Positions 47,912 to 59,739 of a stretch of 64,000 nucleotides of DNA are shown here, piece after piece. The stretch comes from Ehretia macrophylla (Eukaryota; Streptophyta; Magnoliopsida; Boraginales; Ehretiaceae). The translations under genes and the position numbers were made by a program. The notes beneath the pieces are model-generated. The model did no database searches and was not told where the DNA came from. It was given only the letters and a program-made list of their open reading frames with translations. Numbering within the stretch: position 1 is the first letter of the stretch; each line of letters begins with the position of its first letter. The stretch lies in the NCBI GenBank assembly GCA_037974665.1, contig CM075765.1, positions 12,829,501-12,893,500 of the forward strand. The letters are read 5' to 3'.

Positions 47912-49530
47912 CTAATTGGAGAGACCCTGAAATGACACGAACTTGGCAATAGGATAATTAGTACTACATGAAAGTAAATAACGAGAAGGGGGACGCCGTT
48001 CACGAGTGGGGTAACGAGAAGGTGCAGGTTCAGGGACCAAGGGAGAATGAAGGTTACCTGAATCCAGAGAAGAATCTGGCAGTGGAGCTGGAGCAAGAGG
48101 GCGCCGGGAGTAAACTTGTAATGGAGCTAGAGAGGAACCGGATGATAGAGTATTATTGGAGCTAAGTAGTAGTTCAATAGTAGGCTGAGATGTGTCAAGA
48201 ATAGGAACTGGATGAGGAAAAGAAGGGTCCTCTGCATAAAGTACCTCAGGAAGTTGCTCTAAGGAAGAAGTAGAGAAGAAAGGGACAGTCTCAAGGAATG
48301 TGACATCCATCGAGTGGTAAAAGTGGGAGGTCACAGGATCATAGCACCTAGATCATTTAGACATGGAAGAATATCCAAGAAAGAAACAATGTACAACTTT
48401 ATGATCTAGCTTAGTACGGGTTGGGCTGCGATTTTGAACAAAGCATATACAACCAAAGACTCGTGGGAAAAGAGGAAATAGGACAGTATTTGGTCAGAGA
48501 ATATGCAAGGGTGTTTGACCTTGGAGGAGACGACTAGGGGTACGATTGATGATGTATGTAGCGGTGAGTCCAGTTAGGTGCCAGAAATATTTCGGGACAT
48601 TCATACCAGATAGAAGACATCGGACCATAGACAAAATGTGGCGATTCTTTCGTTCTGCCACACCATTCTACTCAGGTGTGTAAGGGCAGGTAAGTTGTTG
48701 AAGAATCCCTTTTTTATTGAGTTCGGCCCGAAAGTCATTGGTTAAGTATTCTCTGCCATTATCAGACCTAATATTCCGGACAACAGTGTGGAATTGGGTT
48801 TTCACCATTTGAAAGAAGTGAGTGAAATGAGTAAAGACTTCAGATTTTTTCTTTATTAGGTAGACCCAAGTACTACGACTATAATCATCTATGAATGTCA
48901 CATAGTAACGATGGTCAGAGAGGGTCGTGACAGGAGAGGGACCCCAAATATCAAAGTGAACAAGATCAAAAACACATAGAGCTCGATGTATGCGAGGAAT
49001 ATATGTAGTACGAGTGTGTTTTGACAATTCACAAGTCACACAATTAAACTTAAAATCTTTGCATGCTTTTTTAAAAAGTGGAAATAACAAACATAAATAT
49101 TGAAAGTTTGCATGTCCTAGACGAGCATGCCACAAATCTAAATTTTGGACAGAACCAATAGGAGTGTCAAAAACTAGAGACACAGAAGCATGCAGTCTCC
49201 AAAATAGTAAAGTCCATCATGCTCATATCCCCTGCCAAAAATCTTCTTCGAAGTCAGGTCCTGCAAGAAGCAACGGTCAGGCAAGAAGACAACTGCACAG
49301 TGAAAACTCTTAGCAAGAGGACTGACAGACAATAGATTATAAGCAAAGTTGGGGACATAGTAAACAGAGCGAAGAGTAATATCTGAGGATAAACAGGCAT
49401 CTCCTTGACAACGGATAGGAATAGACGTTCCATCGACAATTTGAACCGATTGATTTATGGAAGTGACAGGAGAAGAAAAGACAGAAAGCTCATCAGTCAT
49501 ATGATTATTGGCCCCGGAATCCAGAATCCA
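47912..49530 (-). pseudogene. Protease, integrase and linker of the intron 4 copia
   Basis: The protease signature WILDSGANNHMTDE is at about 49500-49530. LDLWHARLGHANFQYL and CVTCELSKHTR are the GAG-pre-integrase and zinc region. VHFDIWGPSPV, VTFIDDYSRSTWVYL and IRSDNGREYLTNDF are the integrase core. The frame stops at 48668 just before NGVAERKN (CAG to TAG). The downstream frame 48334-47912 is the proline/serine-rich linker (YPTRERRPPSRY). Confidence 0.85.
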
Positions 49531-49734
49531 AGATGGTTGGCCTAACTTACCATGAAGTGCGGTAGGAGTACCTATAGCAAGGGTAGCCGTGGGGCCAGAT
49601 GGTGAAGTGAGGCCCAGGTGGAGTTGAAGTTGAGCAATCTAAGCTTGAACCTGACTATAATCCGGTTAGGCCAAGACTAATTCTGTTGAGGCTGAAGGGG
49701 GTGTTGATTTGGCTACAACCCCAATACGAGGAGC

Positions 49735-50610
49735 TCATTTCTTTTGTCTACCACCACGGTTGTTAGAGTATTGTTGCTTCAATTCAGGATATAGAATAAA
49801 ACATCGGTCAATGGGGTGACCAATCTTCCGACAATGTTGGCAATAAGGACGGGTATTGGTTTGTTGAAAATCGGAAGGAGCAGCAAATGCCATCTGGTCC
49901 GGAATAGAAGGAGTGGGCTTGGGTGCAAGAAGTAGACATCTTCGTTCATCATTATCCACAGTTGCAAATGCCTCATATAAAGATGAAAAATGAGATGTAT
50001 TTAAAATCTGAGTCCGAAGATTCTTGAATTCAAGTTTTAAACCCATCAAGAACTGATAAGTCCGACGATGATCAAGACGTTTAGACTCAACCTCAGCATC
50101 ATTCGGGAAGTCACTTAAAGGTTCATATTGGGCTAGCTCTTCCCATCTAGTTTGGAGGTACCCAAAATAATCCGCAACAGATAGTCCTAAAGTAGCCTGA
50201 GAAGCATGAGAAATTTCCCGGTAAAGCTCGAAGATTCGAGAATCATGACGTGCATGGGCATACATCTTTGTCAGGGCAGTCCATAGATCATGAACCGTCT
50301 CGTGATACATAAACATATTATAAATCTGAGTCTCCATGGAATTGAACATCCAACCCAAAATAATACAATTGTCTGCATCCCAGTGAGCATAATCAGGATC
50401 AGTTTCTTTCGCCTTTTTTTCCTTGCCTAAAATCCATCCAATTTTCCGTTTTCCACCAAGATAAAGACGGAACGAACGGGACCAAACATGAAAATTTTTC
50501 CCATTCAGTAATACACTAGTGACCCGTTGTGTAGGGGCCTTAGGTTCCCGAGAGAGATCTACACGAGTCACAGTGGTAGACTGATTTTCTATCTTATCAG
50601 TAGGTGCCAT
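49735..50610 (-). pseudogene. Gag of the intron 4 copia
   Basis: The ATG at 50610 (MAPTDKIENQ) is the likely start. The capsid-like domain has LNGKNFHVWSRSFRLYLGGK, WDADNCIILGWMFNSM and LWTALTKMYAHA. The zinc knuckle CQHCRKIGHPIDRCF is near the C-terminus. The frame is uninterrupted, the best preserved gene of this element. Confidence 0.85.
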
Positions 50611-50876
50611 TAATAAACGACGACGATAGAAGCAGCTGGACACTTGGCAACCTTTACAATAGGCAACTAAGGAGTAAAGTGGCTATTTCTCACCACATCA
50701 GAGAAGAAAAGGGCTTAAACCGATAAAAAATCATGAAAGAATCAGACAAAAAAGAGAATATAAAGTGGATTTTGGTCATTGTGGTAAGAAATCTGAGTTT
50801 GGATGGCTGTGGAGGAGAAAAAAAAATGATAAACAGTAGGTAGATTTTTTTTTTTTTTTGGTATGTGTATATTGTT

Positions 50877-50889
50877 GGCTCTGATACCA
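50877..50889 (-). promoter_or_regulatory. Primer binding site of the intron 4 copia
   Basis: On the minus strand TGGTATCAGAGCC directly follows the 5' LTR. This is the canonical copia site complementary to initiator methionine tRNA. Confidence 0.92.
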
Positions 50890-51059
50890 AGAAGAAAGTA
50901 ATGTGAAACAATGTAATTCATTGATGATACTATTTGTGTTTCTACATTGTGGTTTATATAGGCCTAAAAAGAGTAGACAACATTCCTTAATTTATGGAGC
51001 AAATTGCTCCTTACAACAAGCTTAAAATTATGAAATTAAAGTAATATAATATTTCAACA
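50890..51059 (-). repeat. 5' LTR of the intron 4 copia (170 bp)
   Basis: Right LTR, 5' in element orientation, running TGTTGAAATA...TTTCTTCT on the minus strand, with the primer site immediately inside. Confidence 0.9.
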
Positions 51060-51122
51060 CATTTCCTACCGCAGAATGGAAGTTTATGATCAAGAATATG
51101 TTGTACCAATATGTGCACATGA

Positions 51123-51488
<366 letters not shown>

Positions 51489-51534
51489 TGATATGATATT
51501 GACTGCAGTCAATATAGCTCTAGTTTCAAGCTAA

Positions 51535-51669
<135 letters not shown>

Positions 51670-51682
51670 GTATAAGATTTCA

Positions 51683-51880
51683 TTTTTTGATAGGTAAATC
51701 AACTTCATTTAAAAGTTACAACAGATAGGGGTGCAACCCTAATAGAAAACAGCATATACAGTGAGTCTAAGCAAAGCCCTATCCCAAAGTAACTGTCCAG
51801 AAATAACCTAACCCTGTAATTCCATTAACCAAACACACATCCAAAAAGCCAAAAGCCAGATAGAAAAAGATTGTCTCATG
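51683..51880 (-). repeat. Retroposon-like fragment in PAT intron 6
   Basis: TTTTTTGATAGGTAAATCAAC followed by CTTCATTTAAAAGTTACAACAG resembles the reverse complement of a poly(A)-ending retroposon 3' end. Similar words occur near 26490 and 26670. No target duplication or coding part was found. Confidence 0.35.
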
Positions 51881-51994
51881 AAATTGATTTCTATTCTTTT
51901 CAATATAATCTTTTGAGTACTCTGACTCATAATCAAGTTATTCTGATCCTAAAAGCACCTCCCCATGAGCCCTGCTAAATGTGGACTGTTCTAG

Positions 51995-52162
<168 letters not shown>

Positions 52163-52930
52163 TGAATTTCTTCAAAGAGTGCATTCTTTTGGTTTCATAC
52201 AATAATGGAAGTTTCTAGATATGCTTAATATTGCAAGTCTCCATTCCATTGTCTTCTCTATTCATCAAATTAGAACAATTTTGGTGCCCTCATAGTTACC
52301 TTGCTTTTTGTAGGCTTACATGTCTAGACCATGAAATTCATATTATGTTTGTACATCAAGAAATTTAAACTCACTGTGCAAGTATCAGGTTTCTAAGAGC
52401 ATTCACCAGCTTTCCGTGTCAACCAAGAATTTAGTGTTTGACTGTAGATCAATTTAGAACGCACACATCTCTGAGACAGCTTTACTTGCATTTAGTTTAA
52501 CACAAGATGGAGTATCATTATTGTATGTGTGTGTATTACTCTTTCAGTTGGGTGCATATGCTTCATAAATTTATTATCAACACAAGCTCATTGCTCTAGT
52601 CACGTTTGAACTTATATCGATAACACACATTGCTCCACTGTTTCTCCCTTTGTTCTCTTTCCTACACACTTTTTCTTATTCTTTTGTTGGATAGTTATAC
52701 CTGGTTTCTTGTTAAGAGTTGTAAAGATACCTGCACAAGCGAAGTGGTAGGATCAAACTATGTCTTCTGGTGATCTGTTGCTTATCTTGCATATTCGGGT
52801 GCTCGTTTCCAAGAACCACCTGTGAATAGACATCTTTTAGACATTCAAATGTTTATATCAGACCAAGTATGATCATACCAGTACAAGACCTGTTCTCCTT
52901 TCTTTTGTGTCCGAATTTTCACATGATACC

Positions 52931-53399
52931 TGTCGAGGTTGAAAGTCTCACAGTTGAATTCGGGAGCTGCTTTGGCCGAGCTGGACTTCTCTGGTCCGCG
53001 TCCGAGCTGAACTTTCTTGGTCAGCTGTAGGTCCTGCACAAGGAATGCAAGGAAAAGGCGGGGTGACGTCCCGGATTTTCCCCTCAGGCGTGAGAACGAT
53101 TAGTATGTCCGAGCTGGTAAAGTAGTTGAGAGCAATTAATAACGAGATCCCCCCAATGAAGAGGGTTGAGCTCTATTTATACTAAGTTTGGGTCTGACAG
53201 CATTTAATGCGACGCAGCTTTATGTCCCATCAGTGCTTTATGTCCCATCGGAACAGCTGGAACTGAGGCCGGGGTTAACGGGGTCGGGCCAGTCATCTAG
53301 GTTGGACATGGAGCTGAACGAGCTGCTGACGGAGCGCGGATTAGCCCATCTCTGTTCAGAAGGTCGGCTCATTTAGCTCAGCTCGGGAACCCCTCGTCA
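52931..53399 (-). repeat. 3' LTR of gypsy B (469 bp)
   Basis: TGTCGAGG...CTCGTCA, 3' in element orientation. The adjacent run of C (53404-53414) is the complement of a polypurine tract GGGGGGGGGGGAAT. Confidence 0.92.
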
Positions 53400-53595
53400 A
53401 TTCCCCCCCCCCCGAGTCGAGATCGAGTGGGTGAGGTCTAGAGATAGGAGGTAATCCCGAGCTGTAGGTGCCCAACCCCGATAGAGTAGGGATGGCCACG
53501 TCAGCGGTGCATGCCTAACGGATGGCTGCCACGTCACCTGGCGGTTCTGACGAGACTCGACGTTTGGCCTTCCCGAGGCGAATTTCACGGGCGCC

Positions 53596-53603
53596 TATAA
53601 ATA
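53596..53603 (+). promoter_or_regulatory. TATA box of the gypsy B antisense gene
   Basis: TATAAATA in the context GCGCCTATAAATAGGGCC, identical in its core to 9856-9863 in element A. It lies about 165 bp upstream of a conserved 5'-UTR intron and points away from the 3' LTR, on the same strand as PAT. Confidence 0.7.
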
Positions 53604-53822
53604 GGGCCACCTCCTCTGAGATTCACTACACACTTCACTTTCAATTTCTCAAGGAATTCAGGTCAGATGCAAGAGTGGTCGGACGCAACTAGCTCGGAAA
53701 GAATATTCTCGGGATTATTCAGCTTGAACCAGATTAGTCGGCCACACTCCGCAGTTAAGAGCATTAGGTACGTCCCGACTCCCTTTAGTCATTCCTGTAC
53801 ATTTGTATTTGCTGTAGACAGG

Positions 53823-56157
53823 ATGGGGAGGTCAGAATCAGAAGATTCTCAGGCTATGGAAGTAAGGTCTTATGGTGGAGATGAAAGTCCGCCGAGCTCA
53901 GCATCTACCTCGAATAGGATCCGTGGCGGAGAGAGCACCAGCTCGTCCTCAAGGCCGGCTCGGAAATCTAACCGCAAGGAGAGCGACGATGACTGCCAAG
54001 TTATTGGGGTCAGACTGGTGCGAGAGGAGGCAGAAGAGGACCCTTTGGCCGACCTGGGAGAATTCGATGTCGGGGAGGATGAGGAGCCGCTGAATCGACT
54101 GGAGGGCATCGAGATACCACAAGAGTTCTTAGTCGGGGTGTCTGCCACCGAGCCAATCGAGGCTGTCCCAGTCAGTGCTGTTCGACCTCGGAGCTCGGCT
54201 TCAGCCAGCGCTTCTTCAATTCGAGGGAAGAGGATCGAGCAGTTGTTTTCCTGTTGCAAGCGTGAGTGCCATTCTACAGTGCAGATATGCAAGGTTGAGG
54301 AACTGGTCAGTTGACCGGCATCACAAGTTGAAGGTTCCAGGTCGGCAAGAAGCGGCGTGTGACCCCCCAGCCAACCACTACACCATATACGATCTGGCTT
54401 TCGACGGCATCCAGCCCCCCCTCCCTGGCTTCATCGTTGGAATCCTGAACCATTTCGAGCTCAGCCCGGGTCAGATGTCACCGAATGGTTGGGCCATAAT
54501 GGTGGCTTTCTACGTGTTCTGTTTGGAGAAGGGAGTGGAGCCAACCTTGCGCCGATTCAGGCATTTCTTCGTGTGTAAGCCCAACCCGAAGCAGCCAGGG
54601 TGGTTCCACTTCGCAGCTCGGGTCGGCCACTCCGTATTCACCAAGTGGCATTCCTCTAACAAGGGCTGGCATAATGATTACTATTAGGTGGAGTCGTCTG
54701 TGAATCCTGGATGTAGGCTGGACTGGCTCCCGAGCCTGAGGAAAATCGTCAACGATGACCCTAAACTCTCAAAGGAGGAGCTTAGAGAAGTTGCAGTGCT
54801 CAAGCCCGCGCCCGGGATGCTGATAGATATTGACAGCGTGCTGAAATGGGAGCGAATCTGGGATTCCAAGTTGTTTGGTCGGGAGCCCGACCTCTCGAGG
54901 GATCATCCCCACCTGATTCCCGACCCGGAAGGAGATGACGGGACTGGCTCGGAAGAGGGTCAGTTTGCAGGATTGGCGTCCGACCTCCCGTCCCGTTTAT
55001 TAGCTTCGCTTTTTTAGTTGGGTCTTCGACTCACTTTTAACCCCTTTGCTCTGCTCTTTGCAGATATGGCAGATATGAGGAAGCTTGCATACGCCCAAGT
55101 GCGGAGGAAGGGTGAAGTTAGTGGCGATGCTTCTGCTCGGTCAGGACCGGGCGACACTGGACAAGGCCAAAGGCAGCGCCCCAGCGGCCAAGGGCGTGAG
55201 GTCGGTCCCGAGGTCTCTTCAAAAGGGGCTTCGGGGTCCCCTTTGCCGAAGAAATCGGGGTCGGGCCTAGCGATCTCGGAGCGCTCTTCCTCCTGACCCG
55301 AGAGCATAAAGCGACCTCGGTCTGAGCACTCTGGGAAGGGCAAGGCCACGGAGGTGAGCCCTCCCGACCAGCACTTCATGGAGGCGTCCAAGGTGGATCG
55401 CGACCCCAAGCTGGCGACGGTCCCAGCTAAGCAACTCTCGCTGGACTTGAGGACGGCCATAGTTACGGTAAGTCCTTAACCATCTTATGTTAAGGTTGCA
55501 TTCTTAGCTCGGCTAATTGCTTTACCTTCTGCTGAACAGGCCGAGTCCCACATCCTCTCTGCCCCTAGCTTCTTAATCAAGGCCCAAACTCACTGCGTTG
55601 AGCTCGAGCAACGGTATGTGGATGCCCGAGCCGAGCTTGAAACAGTGAGAGAGGAGGCCACTCAGAGGCAGAGGGCTGATACGGTGGAGGTCGAGCGCTT
55701 AAGGAAGGAGCTGGACCTAGAGAAGGACCGCCGCGAAGCCGCGGCCAAGGACGTCGATCGCTACAAGCGAGAGAAGCGGGAGGTAGAGGATAAGTTTAAG
55801 GAACTGGCGGAGCGGGTCGGCGTCCAGGGGGAGAAGGCAGTGGGGGCCTTCAAGTCCAGCGACGCAGCGGTGGACTGGTTGGCCATGGAAGGCGGGGCCA
55901 TGGCGAAGTACGCGGAAATGGAGTTCTACTTCCAAGGTCAAGTTGCGGCTCGGGAGAGAGCGAAGACTTTCTTTCCAACCTCCAAGAACGACTACATCGA
56001 AATCTTGGAGGTCCTGCCGCCAGAATTCTGGGAGATCCCTGAGCTTCCATCCGACCTGATATCCCAGGCCAAAGAGGTTACTGAGTTTGTCCAGAAGGGC
56101 CTGGACCAGGTTGGGGATGAAGCTGAGGCCACTACCTCCGCTGCCGCGCCAAAATAG
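53823..56157 (+). pseudogene. Antisense accessory gene of gypsy B
   Basis: A GTACGT...ACAG intron (53768-53821) ends just before the ATG (53823). Coding exons are 53823-54958, 55064-55467 and 55540-56157, with candidate introns 54959-55063 and 55468-55539. The N-terminal part is acidic and Ser-rich (SESEDSQAMEV, KESDDDCQVIGVR). The middle has QMSPNGWAIM, GVEPTLRRFRHFFV, KQPGWFHF and SNKGWHNDYY, typical of proteins annotated as putative gypsy-type transposon proteins (Transposase_28 family, recalled). The C-terminal exon is a likely coiled coil (about 55618-55830) followed by DYIEILEVLPPEFWEIPE. Defects: a 5-bp deletion near 54286, TAG at 54685-54687 for Trp, and TGA near 55294 for Arg. With the 5 bases counted back, the length is an exact multiple of three, about 720 codons. 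Function unknown. Confidence 0.75.
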
Positions 56158-56803
56158 ATTTAGCAATGTTTCCTTAGTAGGGCTATTGTAATTTTGCCCG
56201 AGCTGGGCCTTTGTAATCACTTTCCAATTTTAATGAAATATTTGTTTTGGCTTTATTTGCGTTTTAATTGAGTTCGTACACATGTACTTTTCTCTTCGCA
56301 AATCTTCCTTAAGTTAGTGGGGTCGGACCAATTTTAATGGACCATACAAACTTAGGCGTAATAATCCGAGCTGGACGCGATTAATGATTTAACATGCTAA
56401 TCCGAGCTGGTATAATAAGGGCAACTCATAATGGTTACCAATTCGAACTCGTCAGTCCGTTATAAAATTAGTCAAACTAATGTTGACAAGTATTGAGCTC
56501 GAGTTTAGACCCAAGCTGATATACCGATCTGAGGCCGAAATGCACCGAGTTGGAACTTAATCCGAACTGGCAAAACTAATCAAATTGTTAACAATTATGC
56601 CCGAGCTGAAACTTAGTCCGAGCTGGTTTACTTTGTCGTTTGCTCGTGATTAAGCGTGGCCACTGCGTTAATCCGAGTTCGAGTCATTTCACAGTTGTAG
56701 CATTTACGCCCGGGTCGGGTATTATGCTGGTTTGTATACTTATTCCCAAGTCGGGAATTGCACTAGTTTACAAAATCGCATTGTATTGAATTTGTACAAG
56801 TAA

Positions 56804-56911
56804 TGTTTCGGCCCGGGGCCTTTGCAAAATACTTTGGCTCGGGGCCGTTTACAAAATATTACGGCTCGGGGCCGTGGACAGAATATTCCGGCTTGGGGCC
56901 GTTTTTAGACA
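56804..56911. repeat. Tandem repeat in the gypsy B 3' region
   Basis: Four copies of a unit near 30 bp with the core GGCTCGGGGCCGTTTACAAA lie between the integrase end and the antisense gene end. It is the counterpart of the block at 13022-13175, with fewer copies. Upstream (56300-56700) the word TCCGAGCTGG recurs irregularly in both elements. Confidence 0.72.
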
Positions 56912-57993
56912 AAATACCGCTTCAAATGTTCTGAATGCCATGCATTTTTTAACAGTTTTCCGTTCTTGTCTCGAAGGTAGAAGGTCCCGGGTCGGACTTC
57001 TTTCATGACTTCGTAGGGTCCCTCCCAGGTCGGGGAAAGCTTGTTAGTGGAGCGCGGCAAAAAGATGGCCTTCCTGAGTACGAGGTCGCCGACCTTAATA
57101 GGCTTAGGCTTGACCTGTTTGGAAAAGGCTCTTTTCATTGCAGCTTTGCTGGCCAGCATTCTGATTTGAGCTTTAGCTCGGAGCTCTTCGGCGAGGTCGA
57201 GCTCTTCACGGATTCGTGCTCCGTTTATTTCTGGGTCATGGTGGAGGGTTCTACTGGTTGGAGACCCGATCTCCACTGGCAGCACTGCTTGAGTACCGAA
57301 TGTCAGTTCGAATGGCGATTCTCCCGTCGCCGAGCTGATGTTGGTCCGCTGAGCCCACATCACTTCTGGGAGAACTGATGCCCATTGGCCCTCTGCTTCC
57401 TCCAGCTTGGTTTTCAGACCCTGCAAAATGATTTGGTTAGTCCTTTCAACTTGGCCATTACTTTGAGGGTGAGCAACAGACGAGAATCTGAGGTCGATCC
57501 CAATCTCAGCACATTTGCCTCGAAAGTATGCACTGTCAAATTGCTTGCCGTGGTCGGTGACGATGACCTTTGGTACCCCAAATCGGCAAATGATGTTTTT
57601 TCATACGAAATCCCAAGCTGCCTTTTCTGTTATTCTGGCAACACCTTCAGCCTCGGGCCATTTAGTGAAGTAGTCTACGGCCACGAAGGCGTGTTTCTTT
57701 TGGCCTACACTGGTCAGCAAGGGGCCGACGATGTCTAGACCCCACTGATAGAATGGCCAAGGGCTTACCATCACTGTGAGGTCCACAGCAGGCTTCCGCT
57801 ACACGTTGGCGAACCTCTGGCAGGTGTCGCACTTTTTTACATACTCTTTGGCATCTTGCTCTAAGGTTGGCCAAAAATAGCCGTGCCTTAACGCCTTCCG
57901 AGCCAAAGCTTTACCCCCCAAGTGGTTTCCACACACCCCTTCATGAATCTCCCGGAGTACATAGTTTCCTTCTTCGGGTGCAACACATTTCAA
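56905..57993 (-). pseudogene. Integrase of gypsy B
   Basis: Zinc-binding N-terminus (HEGVCGNHLGGKALARKAL, KKCDTCQRF), catalytic core (WPFYQWGLDIVGPL, VAVDYFTKWPEAEGVA, VTDHGKQFD, HPQSNGQVERTN) and C-terminal domain (VGDLVLRKAIFLPRS, WEGPYEVMKEV). In-frame stops: TAG at about 57799 for Gln and TGA at 57601-57603 for Trp; the latter is shared with element A. The frame is otherwise open to 56905. Confidence 0.88.
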
Positions 57994-57999
57994 AAGAGG

Positions 58000-58902
58000 C
58001 TAGGTGTAAGCTCTTTTGTAAAGCTGCCCGGCGATTATGACAAACCTTGAGGCCTGCTTCACGAGTTTCCGAGTAGCTTTTTCATCTTCTGGGGTCATAC
58101 CCCCTTCCAAGTAGTCCATGATTGGTTTGGTCCAATTTGGATTTAAGTTGAGCTCGACTACCGCTTGTACCCCCAACTGGATACTAGGTTCAGATACTTC
58201 TTCCACGTGGACATGGGCAGGTCGGCTTTCGCCCAAGGCCAGCCTGGATAGGGCGTCAGCCTTCATATTCTCTTCCCTGGGAATCTGCTGTATCGTGAAC
58301 CTTCTGAGTGTTGAAGTCAAATCCTTGACTCTGTTGTGGTAGGCTAGCATAGCACTGTCCTTGGCTTCGATCTCCCCTGATATCTGACTAGAAGGCAACT
58401 GAGACTCGGTGCTTAGGTCGATTGTCTGTGCCTCGAGCTGAGCTGCACTTTTTAGCCCTGCAATCACCGCTTCGTATTCTGCTTCATTGTTGGACGCCGA
58501 GAAGGTGAACTTGAGGGAATACTGGTGCTCATGCCAGTTTGGGTCGAGGATGACCACCCCAGCTCCGCTCCCAAACTTCCCTGAGGCCCCATCCACATGG
58601 ACCTTCCACACGTCCTCCGAGTCATACTCTGCTCGGCCAGTGCATTCTACAACAAAGTCAGCAATGGCTTGGGCTTTGATGGCTGTCCTGGGCTGGTAGG
58701 TGATGTCGAATTGACTCAGCTCAACTGCCCATTTCAGTAGCCTGCCCGACGCCTCTGGCTTGTGCATGATGGATTTGAGCGGAGCATCAGTCATGACTTT
58801 AATCGGATGAGCATCGAAGTATGGCTTCAACTTTCTAGCCGCCGTGATGAGCGCGAGGGCGAGTTTTTCCAAGGAGGAGTATCTCGCCTCGGCTCCCTGC
58901 AA
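58000..58902 (-). pseudogene. Tandem RNase H domains of gypsy B
   Basis: The first domain continues from RT (SSLEKLALALITAARKLKPY, LKSIMHKPEASGRLLKWAVE). The second begins VHVDGASGKFGSGAGVVIL, continues NNEAEYEAVIAGL and LSTESQL, and ends IPREENMKADALSRLALGES. TAG stops bound the segment (about 58929 for Gln, 58002 for Trp). The two-domain arrangement supports Tat membership. Confidence 0.87.
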
Positions 58903-58929
58903 GGTTTTACTAACATAGTAGACCGACTT

Positions 58930-59736
58930 CTATTCCTTTCTTTCTTCTCGAACTAGAGCCGCCGCCACCGCTGTTCCCGAGCATGCCAAGTATATTACTA
59001 GCTCCTCCCCCACCTCAGGTCGGGATAACAGAGGTGGCGAGGCTATATACCTTTTCAGCTCTTGGAAGGCGTTTCGGCATTCCTCAGTCCATTCAAAGTT
59101 CTTAGGGTTCCTCAATATTTTGAATAGGGGAGCACACTTGTCAGTCGACCTGGACATGAATCTGCTTAGTGTTGCGACTTTGCTTGCCAACACCTGGACG
59201 TCCTTCACGTAGGTCGGGGGCGCCAGGTCTAGTATCGCCTGGACTTTCTCCGGGTTGGCCTCTATTCCGCGGGCTGTGACCATGAAGCCCAGGAACTTGC
59301 CTGCCTTGACGCCGAATGCGTACTTTTCCGGGTTCAATTTTATCCCAAAGTGCTCCATTACGGCGAAGGCCTCAGCCAGGTCGGTTACATGGTCTTCCGC
59401 CCTCCTGCTCTTGACCAACATGTCATCTACATAGATTTCCATATTCCGGCCAATCTGGTTCTTGAAGACCTTGTTCACCATCCGAGTGTATGTGGCTCCA
59501 GCATTCTTGAGGCCAAAGGGCATGACCTCATAGTAGTAGAGTCCTTTATCGGTGGTGAAGGCGGTCTTCTCCTTGTCCCCGGGAGCCATCTTGATTTGAT
59601 TATAACCTTTGAAGGCATCCATGAAGGAGAGCAGCTCGAATCCGGAGGTGGCGTCCACCATTTGGTCAATCCGTGGTAGGGGGAAGCAGTCCTTGGGGCA
59701 AGCTTTGTTGAGGTCGGTGAAATCAATACACAGTCT
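58930..59736 (-). pseudogene. Reverse transcriptase of gypsy B
   Basis: MDAFKGYNQIKMAPGDKEKT, YYYEVMPFGLKNAGATYTRM and the active-site IYVDDMLVKSRRA are intact, followed by the thumb and connection (GKFLGFMVTARGIEANPEK, FMSRSTDKCAPLFKIL). The TGA at about 59737 replaces Trp in GGWRLCIDF just upstream. Apart from that the palm is complete. Confidence 0.9.
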
Positions 59737-59739
59737 TCA

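Larger units (their letters stand above)
46156..51059 (-). mobile_element. Copia retrotransposon in PAT intron 4 (4904 bp)
   Basis: Short LTRs (46156-46324 and 50890-51059, 169/170 bp) start TGTTGAAATA on the minus strand. The duplications 46151-46155 and 51060-51064 are both CATTT. It is antisense to PAT. The domains gag, protease, integrase, RT and RNase H read in copia order from 50610 to 46332 but are broken by stops and frameshifts. The LTRs differ at roughly 10 positions, older than the intron 1 copia by that measure. Confidence 0.93.
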
